DNA from: Luminiphilus sp.
GTDB taxonomy: Bacteria; Pseudomonadota; Gammaproteobacteria; Pseudomonadales; Halieaceae
DNA length: 29,906 nucleotides
NCBI GenBank assembly: GCA_028117185.1
Contig: JAOHHD010000019.1
Span: 1 to 29,906 of the forward strand
Direction of reading: 5' to 3'
Each line of letters starts with the position of its first letter. The first letter of the stretch is position 1. The notes beneath the pieces are model-generated. The model was given only the letters and a program-made list of their open reading frames with translations, had not been told where the DNA came from and made no database searches. Positions 16,776 to 23,868 of this stretch are shown here, one piece after another. Position numbers and translations under genes: made by a program.

Positions 16776-17354
16776 GTGCCGCTGAATCTACCCAATTTGC
16801 TGACGGCTCTGCGCGTGCTAGCGATACCACTAATGGTTGTCTTTTATTATTTGCCTCAGCCGATATCGACAGTGGGTGCGGCGTTGGTGTTTATCGTTGC
16901 CAGTATTACCGACTGGCTTGATGGGTGGTTTGCACGCAAACTGGGTCAGACCTCCGACTTTGGTGCTTTTCTGGATCCTGTTGCCGACAAACTATTGGTG
17001 TCGGTGGCACTGATTTTGTTGCTCCACCGAATGGACAGTGCCTTTATTACCCTGGCGGCAATGGTGGTGATCGGCCGTGAGATTGTGGTGAGCGCTTTGC
17101 GGGAGTGGATGGCACAGGCGGGCAAGCGGGCGTCGTTGGCAGTCACCTCTTTGGCGAAGTTTAAGACCGGGTTTCAAATGACTGCTATTCCGATCTTACT
17201 GTGGTATCCCTCTGAGCCGGCGGGCGAATATTTTCGATTATTAGGCCTCGTATTGCTGGGGATAGCAGTCGTGCTCACGCTGTGGTCGATGGCGATTTAT
17301 TTTAGGGTTTTTCTAGTCAGCCTTCGTGGTGAGGAGCCTGAATCCGAGGCGTGA
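16776..17354 (+). CDS. pgsA: CDP-diacylglycerol--glycerol-3-phosphate 3-phosphatidyltransferase
   Basis: A 192-residue inner-membrane enzyme that makes phosphatidylglycerol phosphate. The CDP-alcohol phosphotransferase signature is complete: Asp46, Asp49, Gly50, Ala53, Arg54, Gly63, Asp67 and Asp71 (DWLDGWFAR then GAFLDPVAD). Several membrane helices follow. The start is GTG 16776, with GGGAG at 16765-16769 six nt upstream; no in-frame ATG fits. It follows uvrC and is convergent with the Lrp-type regulator gene. Confidence 0.95.
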   Translation: MPLNLPNLLTALRVLAIPLMVVFYYLPQPISTVGAALVFIVASITDWLDGWFARKLGQTSDFGAFLDPVADKLLVSVALILLLHRMDSAFITLAAMVVIGREIVVSALREWMAQAGKRASLAVTSLAKFKTGFQMTAIPILLWYPSEPAGEYFRLLGLVLLGIAVVLTLWSMAIYFRVFLVSLRGEEPESEA

Positions 17355-17398
17355 TGCCCCGCCGCGCAGTCCGAAGGTGACTCGCCCACCTCATCAAC

Positions 17399-17872
17399 TT
17401 ACTGTGCAGCGTCATTGGCGATGGTCATCGCAGTGGTGTATTTCACTTCTTCCATTGACAGCAACGCGGTGACTTTAAAAATCTTCACGTCGGCAATGAG
17501 GCTCTGATAAAACTGGTCGTAGGCTCTGGCGTCAGCAACTCTGACTTTGAGGATATAGTCGACATCACCGGCCAGACGATGCGCCTCCATGACCTCGCTG
17601 CGGTTGCGAACCGCACTGAGGAACTGTTGTTGCCAACCGGCATCGTGCTCACTGGTCTGTATCAGCACAAAAAAACAGGCCGCTAGACCAAGCGCGTCGG
17701 GGTCGCATAGGGCTACTTCTTGGCGGATGACGCCACGTTGCTTTAATTTTTTCAGGCGATTCCATATCGGAGTTTTGCTAGACCCTGTTCGCTCGGCAAG
17801 CTGGTCTAACGATAGCGTGCAGTCACGCTGTAATAGCGAGAGTAAGACTTTATCGATGTAATCAAACTTCAT
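17399..17872 (-). CDS. Lrp/AsnC-family transcriptional regulator
   Basis: A 157-residue protein with an N-terminal helix-turn-helix (DYIDKVLLSLLQRDCTLSLD then LAERTGSSKTPIWNRLKKLK, about residues 4-44) and a C-terminal RAM/AsnC ligand domain (MEAHRLAGDVDYILKV, then YTTAMTI at the end). ATG 17872 is chosen over a TTG 18 nt upstream because it has AAGGTG ahead of it and begins at the domain edge. It is divergent from cysG across an AT-rich region with inverted repeats, so it probably controls the sulfur genes and itself. The effector is unknown; a sulfur amino acid is a guess from context. Confidence 0.9.
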   Translation of the reverse strand: MKFDYIDKVLLSLLQRDCTLSLDQLAERTGSSKTPIWNRLKKLKQRGVIRQEVALCDPDALGLAACFFVLIQTSEHDAGWQQQFLSAVRNRSEVMEAHRLAGDVDYILKVRVADARAYDQFYQSLIADVKIFKVTALLSMEEVKYTTAMTIANDAAQ

Positions 17873-18009
17873 TTCAGCACCTTGGGCCAAATAAAGAAAA
17901 TATACTCAATTATGACATTTATAAGAAATATTTTTCTATTAATTCGGTTATAAAACCATTATTAAAAAATATTTTCTTTGTGAGGCGGGCGGGTATAGGC
18001 TCGCGCCCC
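17873..18009. promoter_or_regulatory. Divergent AT-rich control region between the Lrp-type gene and cysG
   Basis: A strongly AT-rich stretch in a GC-richer neighbourhood. It holds a perfect 11-bp inverted repeat, AAAGAAAATAT (17893-17903) and ATATTTTCTTT (17969-17979), whose arms start 76 bp apart. Between them lies AGAAATATTTTTCT (17924-17937), itself an imperfect palindrome similar to the published Lrp box but one base longer. ATGACA (17912-17917) and TATTAA (17937-17942) form a possible cysG promoter with a long 19-bp spacer. Array-like sites suit an oligomeric Lrp-type protein; binding is inferred. Confidence 0.55.
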
Positions 18010-19428
18010 ATGGATTACTTACCTTTATTTGTATCGACTCGACGGTGTCGGGCGATTGTTGTCGGCAGCGGCCAGCTTGCTGAGGCGAAATGTCGCGCTT
18101 TACTGAAAACTGCAGCAGACGTCGTTTTGTTTAGTGACCAGCCCACGCCTGTCATGTTGCAGTGGTGCCGCGAGCGTCGGCTACAGCTTGAGAGGAGGGC
18201 GTGCGATGTCTCTGACCTCAAGGCGGCTCGCTTAGTCTACGCCGCCAGTGAATGTGACAACGACAATACGCGGATCGCTCACTTGGCCGGTGAAGCGAGC
18301 GTGTGGGTGAATGTGGTTGACCGCCCGGATGCCTGTGACTTTATTACGCCAGCCATAGTCGACCGGGATCCGGTGGTGGTCGCGATCGGTACTGAAGGCA
18401 CAGCGCCAGTGTTGGCGCAACAAATTAAATTGGAGGTGGAATCGATGCTGCCGATCCATCTCGGCACTGTTGCGCGCGCCGCGCAACGATTTCGCCATCG
18501 TGTCAGGCAGTTGTTACCCGGCTTGCCTCGTAGACGGTTTTGGACTGATTTTTTCCAGCGCTCAGCGCAACAGGCGGATCTGTCAGCCGCCGCCTTAGAA
18601 AGCACTTTGTCAACGCTATTAGCGCAGCATCAGCAACTGGTCGCTCCCGAGGGAAACGTGATATTCGTTGGGGCAGGACCTGGCGATCCCGATTTGCTCA
18701 CCGTCAAGGCACGTCGGTTGATACAAGAGGCAGACGTGATCGTCTATGACCGATTGGTAGGGGATCACATTCTGGATCTGGCGAGAAAAGAAGCCAAATT
18801 TATTAGCGCGGGAAAGAAGGGGTTTGGCGCATCAGTGCCTCAGGCCGAGATCACTGCGCATTTATTACGTGAGGCGTCACAAGGTCAGGCAGTGGTGCGC
18901 CTTAAGGGGGGCGACCCTGGCATGTTTGGCCGGCTGGACGAAGAGTTGAGCGCACTGAAAGCGGCTGGGGTGGCAACGCAGATCATTCCCGGCGTGACAG
19001 CTGCCGCCGCTGCTGCGGCGACACTGCAGGTGTCTCTGACGCAGCGCGAGAGAAACACGCGCGTTACCTTTGTCACGGCTCACGATGCCAAGGGGTATGC
19101 GGAGCACGATTGGCAGCAATTGGTCGATACGGATCAAACATTAGCGGTCTATATGGGTCGCAGGACAGCGGCTTTTCTGCAGGGGCGTTTACTCATGCAC
19201 GGTGCAGATACGATGACGCCAGTCACCTGTATTGAAAATATTTCCCGTTCGGATCAGCGCGCCTTTGTTAGCCATTTAGGTGAGTTTGTTGATGCGCTGC
19301 AGGCGCAGCATTTTGAGGGACCGCTAATCATTTTAGTGGGTATTGCCGGCGCAGCCGGTGCCAGTGATTTACGCGTACCAAGCCGTTTGGTGGATACACG
19401 GGATGTAGCGCACTATGCCTCGTATTAA
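18010..19428 (+). CDS. cysG: Siroheme synthase CysG (methyltransferase/dehydrogenase/ferrochelatase)
   Basis: A 472-residue bifunctional enzyme that turns uroporphyrinogen III into siroheme, the cofactor of the sulfite reductase encoded downstream. The N-terminal dehydrogenase/chelatase half has the NAD loop VVGSGQLAEAKC (17-28) and the catalytic aspartate in NVVDRP (Asp104). The C-terminal SUMT half has VGAGPGDPDLLTVKA (from about 220), RLKGGDPGMFGR and a PGVTAAAAAAA loop. The serine that is phosphorylated in the Salmonella enzyme (Ser128) aligns with Thr128 in GTEGTAPV. ATG 18010 is chosen over an in-frame GTG at 17980 because family homology starts there. The 3' end overlaps the first DUF2849 gene by 14 nt. 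Confidence 0.95.
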   Translation: MDYLPLFVSTRRCRAIVVGSGQLAEAKCRALLKTAADVVLFSDQPTPVMLQWCRERRLQLERRACDVSDLKAARLVYAASECDNDNTRIAHLAGEASVWVNVVDRPDACDFITPAIVDRDPVVVAIGTEGTAPVLAQQIKLEVESMLPIHLGTVARAAQRFRHRVRQLLPGLPRRRFWTDFFQRSAQQADLSAAALESTLSTLLAQHQQLVAPEGNVIFVGAGPGDPDLLTVKARRLIQEADVIVYDRLVGDHILDLARKEAKFISAGKKGFGASVPQAEITAHLLREASQGQAVVRLKGGDPGMFGRLDEELSALKAAGVATQIIPGVTAAAAAAATLQVSLTQRERNTRVTFVTAHDAKGYAEHDWQQLVDTDQTLAVYMGRRTAAFLQGRLLMHGADTMTPVTCIENISRSDQRAFVSHLGEFVDALQAQHFEGPLIILVGIAGAAGASDLRVPSRLVDTRDVAHYASY

Positions 19429-19726
19429 GCCGCCTGTTGTGATTACCGCCAATCGCTTGACTACCGGCGAAGTGGTTTTTTGGGGAAATGAGCAACAGTG
19501 GGTGAGAAAAATAGGAGACGCAGTAACGTTTCACTCTACTGATGTGGCGTCCGAAATGGCGAAAACTATTGATGATGAATTAGTGGTTTTGGGCGTTTAC
19601 CTCGTCGCCATTGGGTCGTCAGGTGAAATACGACAACCCACGCACTACAGAGAGTCAATACGGGCAGCAGCGATAGCGCCTTACGCGATCGCTGGCAATG
19701 AGGAAGGCGCTGATGCACCGCTATAA
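19415..19726 (+). CDS. DUF2849 protein, first copy
   Basis: A 103-residue soluble protein fitting the DUF2849 family, small proteins of unknown function found beside sulfite reductase genes. The family start is visible as VVITANRLTTGEVVFW, followed by QQWVRKIGDAVTF, then GVYLVAIGSSGEI and HYRESIRA. It overlaps cysG by 14 nt and the second copy by 14 nt, so it is made as part of the cys operon. It may serve the sulfite reductase, for example in assembly or electron transfer, but nothing in the sequence proves this. It has no cysteine and no membrane segment. Confidence 0.8.
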   Translation: MPRIKPPVVITANRLTTGEVVFWGNEQQWVRKIGDAVTFHSTDVASEMAKTIDDELVVLGVYLVAIGSSGEIRQPTHYRESIRAAAIAPYAIAGNEEGADAPL

Positions 19727-19994
19727 CATCTGCAATCGCCTCACCACTGGAGACCTACTGTACCTAGGCTATCACCAACAGTGGGTGAGTAACGTGATGG
19801 ATGCGGTTACGTTTTATCGCGCCAGTGGGGAGGAGCATCAATCGACGAATAACGTGTCCATATTAGACGTGTCTGGCGTGTTTCTGGTGCCCGTACGAGA
19901 GGCGCCGAAACATGCCGCCAAGGTAGTGACTGTTGTGCCCGGCGCGGGTCAGCAGACGGCCCTGCGTGATGTCAGCCTGATCAGGCGAGCCTAA
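19713..19994 (+). CDS. DUF2849-like protein, second divergent copy
   Basis: A 93-residue protein clearly related to the preceding gene: ICNRLTTGDLLYLG and QQWVSNVMDAVTFYRA line up with the first copy, then GVFLVPVREAP. The C-terminal part differs. ATG 19713 is preferred over ATG 19698 because AGGAAGG (19701-19707) sits 5 nt upstream. Its TAA overlaps the cysI ATG (TAATG). Most clusters of this kind that I recall have one DUF2849 gene, so this looks like an old tandem duplication whose copies have drifted far apart. Function unknown. Confidence 0.75.
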   Translation: MHRYNICNRLTTGDLLYLGYHQQWVSNVMDAVTFYRASGEEHQSTNNVSILDVSGVFLVPVREAPKHAAKVVTVVPGAGQQTALRDVSLIRRA

Positions 19995-21646
19995 TGTACC
20001 GCTATAGCGCCTTTGATGAAGATTTTGTGAGAGAGCGAGTGGCTCAGTTTCGAGATCAGGTGGCGCGACGTCTTTCAGGTGCGTTGACGGAAGAGGAGTT
20101 TAAGCCGTTACGCTTGATGAATGGGCTCTACCTCCAGTTGCACGCTTACATGCTCAGGGTGGCGATACCCTACGGCACCCTGTCGAGTCGGCAAATGCGT
20201 GTGTTAGCAAATATTGCGGAGCGATGGGACCGGGGCTACGGGCATTTTACAACGCGGCAAAATATTCAATTTAATTGGCCTTTACTGGTCGATACGCCTG
20301 ATATTCTCGCAGCGCTCGCCACGGCAGATATGCACGCTATACAGACCAGTGGAAATACCATTCGCAATGTGACGACTGATCATTTTGCGGGTGCCGCGCT
20401 AGACGAAGTCACCGATCCTCGGCCCTATGCCGAGTGGATTCGTCAGTGGTCTACTGATCATCCTGAATTTCAATTTTTACCCCGTAAATTCAAGATTGCC
20501 ATTAGCGCTGGGTCGATCGATCGAGCGGTGATCAAAGCGCATGATATTGGTCTGAGACTGGTGCAGTCGGGCGAGGAAATAGCCTTTGATATTTATGTGG
20601 GTGGTGGGCTGGGACGAACCCCGGTGGTGGGCAAGCGATTGTTCCGTGGTGTCACGACAGAGGCGCTGCTGCCGCATCTAGAGGCTATTTTGTCTGTCTA
20701 TAATCTGGCCGGACGTCGCGATAATAAATACAAGGCGCGCATAAAGATTCTGCTTCAGGTTATGGGGGTTGAGGCCTTTAAGGCCGCAGTAGAAGAGGCG
20801 CTACCCAGTGTCACTGCTGCCTTTACTGCAAGCGATTTGAGGCCGTTACATGACATCATGGATCACTTTGTGGTGCCTGCTTTTCCCAAGCGGAGTATCG
20901 AGCCCTATCTCGAGCAGATTGATACAGTGCCCGCATTTCGATCTTGGGTAGAGCGCAACGTCAACCCACATAAGCAGGAGTGTTACGCCTCCGTTACCGT
21001 GAGTTTGAAAGCACACGGTAAAACACCGGGCGATGCGAGTGCCGAACAGATGCGATGCTTGGCGGATATCGCTGAACAGTATGGATTCAGCGAGCTACGT
21101 GTCAGTCATGAACAAAATATTGTGCTGCCTCACATTGCACAGGCAGACTTGCCCGCTGTTTATCAGCGCCTGTGTGCCACTCAATTGGCGACGGCGAATA
21201 TTGGTTTGGTATCAGACCTGATTGCGTGTCCCGGCATGGATTATTGCGCATTAGCGACTGCGCGCTCGATACCGATTGCGCAACGGTTATCGCTGCGGTA
21301 TCGAGCAAGGGAACGCACTCTGGGTCCCATGAAGATTAAAATATCCGGCTGTATCAATGCCTGCGGTCATCATCATATCGGTGACATTGGTATTTTAGGC
21401 CTCGATAAGGCCGGCGTTGAAAACTACCAGCTAACGCTTGGCGGGCGTGGCGGGTTAGCGGCAAAACTGGGCGACAAAATGGGGCCTGGTTTCAGTGAAG
21501 ACGATTTGGTGCTGGCACTGGATCGTCTGTTGGATACCTATCTTGCCCTGCGCTTGTCGCCAGCGGAGACGTTTGCGACCTCGGTAGAAAGATTGGGTAC
21601 TGAGCCCTTTCGCATTGCGCTTTATGAGGTGAGTGATGCCGCTTAA
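19994..21646 (+). CDS. cysI: Siroheme- and [4Fe-4S]-containing sulfite (nitrite/sulfite) reductase, CysI type
   Basis: A 550-residue enzyme that reduces sulfite to sulfide with six electrons. It closely follows the Pseudomonas-type CysI pattern: LRLMNGLYLQLHAYMLRVAI, then GHFTTRQNIQFNW, QTSGNTIRNVTTDHFAG, RKFKIAIS and GGGLGRTPVVG. The cofactor cysteines are Cys412 and Cys418 (ACPGMDYC) and Cys453 and Cys457 (SGCINACGHHH). There is no flavin domain and no cysJ in the window, so a ferredoxin is the likely donor. The neighbours (siroheme synthase, APS reductase) favour sulfite over nitrite as substrate. It overlaps the genes on both sides. Confidence 0.92.
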   Translation: MYRYSAFDEDFVRERVAQFRDQVARRLSGALTEEEFKPLRLMNGLYLQLHAYMLRVAIPYGTLSSRQMRVLANIAERWDRGYGHFTTRQNIQFNWPLLVDTPDILAALATADMHAIQTSGNTIRNVTTDHFAGAALDEVTDPRPYAEWIRQWSTDHPEFQFLPRKFKIAISAGSIDRAVIKAHDIGLRLVQSGEEIAFDIYVGGGLGRTPVVGKRLFRGVTTEALLPHLEAILSVYNLAGRRDNKYKARIKILLQVMGVEAFKAAVEEALPSVTAAFTASDLRPLHDIMDHFVVPAFPKRSIEPYLEQIDTVPAFRSWVERNVNPHKQECYASVTVSLKAHGKTPGDASAEQMRCLADIAEQYGFSELRVSHEQNIVLPHIAQADLPAVYQRLCATQLATANIGLVSDLIACPGMDYCALATARSIPIAQRLSLRYRARERTLGPMKIKISGCINACGHHHIGDIGILGLDKAGVENYQLTLGGRGGLAAKLGDKMGPGFSEDDLVLALDRLLDTYLALRLSPAETFATSVERLGTEPFRIALYEVSDAA

Positions 21647-22385
21647 TACGGTTGCTGCAGCCCCCGCCGATGTATTGGCTGTGAGCGCCGCATCTGATGC
21701 GCTCGAACTACTGGATACGGAAGCTTTTTTGGACCGATTACTCGCCCAGCGAACGCCATTTGGTGAACTAGCAGTGGTGTCCAGTTTTGGCGCCGAGAGC
21801 GCCGTACTACTGCATTTAGTCGCCGCATTGCGTCCGGAGAGCCGCGTGGTGTTTCTCGACACCGGCTTTCATTTTCCTGAGACCCTCGTCTACCGTGACG
21901 AGCTGATTAAGCGTTTGGGGCTGCGGGGTGCCAAAACCATTGGCATTGATCCGCTGTCTGAAAAGCGCTACGACGATGCGGGTACGCTGCATCAAAGAGA
22001 CCCGGACCGATGTTGTGCGGTCAGAAAGGTGCAGGTGCTAAAACGCGCACTGAAGCCTTATGCCGGCTGGATTACCGGACAAAAGCAATTCCACTCCGCT
22101 GACCGTGCGCAGCTCGCGCGCATTGAGTGGGATGATATCTATCACGTTTGGAAATTTAACCCGCTGGCTGATTGGACTGCAGCGCGTATCGAATCCTATC
22201 ACGCTCAGCATCAGCTACCGCGACATCCTCTCGTGGGTAAAGGCTATCCATCAATTGGTTGTGAGCCGTGTACTTCGCGAGTGGGGCGAGGGGAGGATGT
22301 GAGGGCAGGGCGTTGGCGAGGCCAGGCCAAATTAGAGTGCGGACTGCACCGAAATCCCAATGTCATTGCGGTTTCTTCGCGATGA
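21636..22385 (+). CDS. cysH: Assimilatory adenylyl-sulfate (APS) reductase, CysH family
   Basis: A 249-residue thioredoxin-dependent reductase that forms sulfite from adenylyl sulfate. It has VVSSFGAESAVLLHL (48-62), LDTGFHFPETL (75-85), an RCCAVRK pair (Cys126, Cys127), GCEPC (Cys209, Cys212) and the catalytic ECGLH (Cys235). The CC plus CxxC set binds [4Fe-4S] and marks the APS-using type rather than the E. coli PAPS type. ATG 21636 is chosen over GTG 21633 because GAGG at 21626-21629 is 6 nt upstream. It overlaps cysI by 11 nt and DUF934 by ATGA. Sulfate-activation genes are not in the window. Confidence 0.92.
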   Translation: MPLNTVAAAPADVLAVSAASDALELLDTEAFLDRLLAQRTPFGELAVVSSFGAESAVLLHLVAALRPESRVVFLDTGFHFPETLVYRDELIKRLGLRGAKTIGIDPLSEKRYDDAGTLHQRDPDRCCAVRKVQVLKRALKPYAGWITGQKQFHSADRAQLARIEWDDIYHVWKFNPLADWTAARIESYHAQHQLPRHPLVGKGYPSIGCEPCTSRVGRGEDVRAGRWRGQAKLECGLHRNPNVIAVSSR

Positions 22386-22822
22386 GTGATGCGATGGATA
22401 CCGTCAGGGTCGATCACAGCGGCCACTTTATGGCGGTGGAAGAAGAGAGTGCTCAGCGCGCCGAAAAGCAGGTCTCTGAGGTGACCTCACTATCGATGTT
22501 GGACGCCTGGCTAGCAGAGCCTGTCATTGCATTAGTCGTGGCTAATTTCTCGGACGGTCGGGTTTTTACGCTCGCCCGGCAGCTTCGACAGATTGGCTTT
22601 AAGGGGCACCTAGAGGTAGTCGGGGATCTGCTGCCCGATCAGTTGCCTATGCTGCTGGAGGCGGGCGTCGATGTACTAGAAATCAGTGCCCAACATGCCC
22701 GGCGTTGCAGTGAGACCCAGTGGACGTGCAAGGCGGCGCGCTGGGCGGACAAAGCCGCACAGGGAAGGTTTGGTTATCAGCACCATAACGGCAGGTCTGT
22801 CAGCGCCTCGCGCGAGGCTTAG
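22382..22822 (+). CDS. DUF934 protein of the sulfite reductase cluster
   Basis: A 146-residue protein with the DUF934 core: ALVVANFSDGRVFTLARQLR then FKGHLEVVGDLLPDQL and AGVDVLEI. DUF934 genes are found next to cysI or cysH in proteobacteria, but the function is not established. ATG 22382 is chosen because it overlaps the cysH stop (ATGA). The frame is open further upstream inside cysH, but that part is a shadow. It is the last gene of the operon and its stop overlaps the convergent korB stop by 4 bp. Confidence 0.85.
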   Translation: MSDAMDTVRVDHSGHFMAVEEESAQRAEKQVSEVTSLSMLDAWLAEPVIALVVANFSDGRVFTLARQLRQIGFKGHLEVVGDLLPDQLPMLLEAGVDVLEISAQHARRCSETQWTCKAARWADKAAQGRFGYQHHNGRSVSASREA

Positions 22823-23868
22823 CGGAGCCCGGCGTTAATCGAGTCGAGGAAACGAGAGCCTGGGCATAGGTCTCGCTGCGTCATGGTGTTGAGCGGCTTC
22901 GAAGCGGTTTGCAGTACATCATGGAGCTCTTCGCTGTCACGATTAATGTAGAGTAATCCGGTCAAGATGCGATCCTGCTTGGTGTGATGCGCAATCGCAT
23001 CCAATGCAGATTGAGCGTCTTCAATATTGTACTCGTTGTTTACTTTTTGCAGGCGCAGCACCGACCCGTCATGTAAGCAGACCTCCTTGACCACTCCGGC
23101 GTCATAGCTGGCAGTGATTGCTTCCCGGCGTGGTATAAAATCGACAGGCATCGCTTCATTATGCTCGCGGAAATTAGCGTAGCTCTTGGTTGAGCCTTGG
23201 TGGTTATTGAAAGTGACGCAGGGCGAAATGACATCCAGTAAAGCGAATCCACGATGGCTGAGTGCGGCTTTAATGAGCGGGACCAGTTGCTCTTTGTCAC
23301 CCGAGAAGCTGCGGCCCACAAAGGTTGCCCCGACTTCGATACCTAGACGCACTAAGTCGATCGGCATGTAGGGGTTAATATCGCCCTTTTTACTGACAGA
23401 GTCGGTATCCATGGTGGCAGAATCTTGCCCTTTGGTGAGGCCATAGCAGCCGTTATTCTCGACGATATAGGTCATGTTGAGATTGCGGCGCATAACGTGC
23501 GCAAACTGACCCATGCCAATTGAGGCGGTATCACCATCTCCAGAGACGCCGATATAGATGAGGTCTCGATTGGCAACATTGGCGCCTGTGGCCACTGAGG
23601 GCATTCGGCCGTGCACGCTATTAAAGCTGTGTGAGCCACTGAGAAAATAAGCGGGCGTTTTCGATGAGCAGCCGATGCCCGAGAGCTTGGCAACCTGGTG
23701 TGGTTCAATCGAGAGCTCAAAGCAAGCGTCAATAATCGCAGCGCTGATAGAGTCATGACCGCACCCGGCGCAGAGCGTCGACAGACCACCTTCATAATCG
23801 CGGCGGGTGCAGCCGACCTCATTGGTCTTGGATTCGGGATGACGAAAAGCGGGTTTAGCGTAAGTCAT
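22819..23868 (-). CDS. korB: 2-oxoacid:ferredoxin oxidoreductase, beta subunit
   Basis: A 349-residue thiamine-diphosphate subunit. The TPP-binding motif runs from GDGDTASIGMGQF (about 110-122) to VENNGCYGLTKG (136-147). Iron-sulfur cysteines are in LCAGCGH (Cys33, Cys36) and GIGCSSK (Cys67), with another near SPCVTF. The ATG overlaps or abuts the alpha-subunit stop at 23868. The enzyme decarboxylates a 2-oxoacid to an acyl-CoA and passes low-potential electrons to ferredoxin. 2-oxoglutarate is the best guess for the substrate, but specificity cannot be read here, so the symbol is tentative. Confidence 0.88.
   Translation of the reverse strand: MTYAKPAFRHPESKTNEVGCTRRDYEGGLSTLCAGCGHDSISAAIIDACFELSIEPHQVAKLSGIGCSSKTPAYFLSGSHSFNSVHGRMPSVATGANVANRDLIYIGVSGDGDTASIGMGQFAHVMRRNLNMTYIVENNGCYGLTKGQDSATMDTDSVSKKGDINPYMPIDLVRLGIEVGATFVGRSFSGDKEQLVPLIKAALSHRGFALLDVISPCVTFNNHQGSTKSYANFREHNEAMPVDFIPRREAITASYDAGVVKEVCLHDGSVLRLQKVNNEYNIEDAQSALDAIAHHTKQDRILTGLLYINRDSEELHDVLQTASKPLNTMTQRDLCPGSRFLDSINAGLR

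Noticed and set aside
17365..17398. Bidirectional terminator between pgsA and the Lrp-type gene
   Set aside because: Only a weak AGGTG/CACCT pairing without a T run was found.
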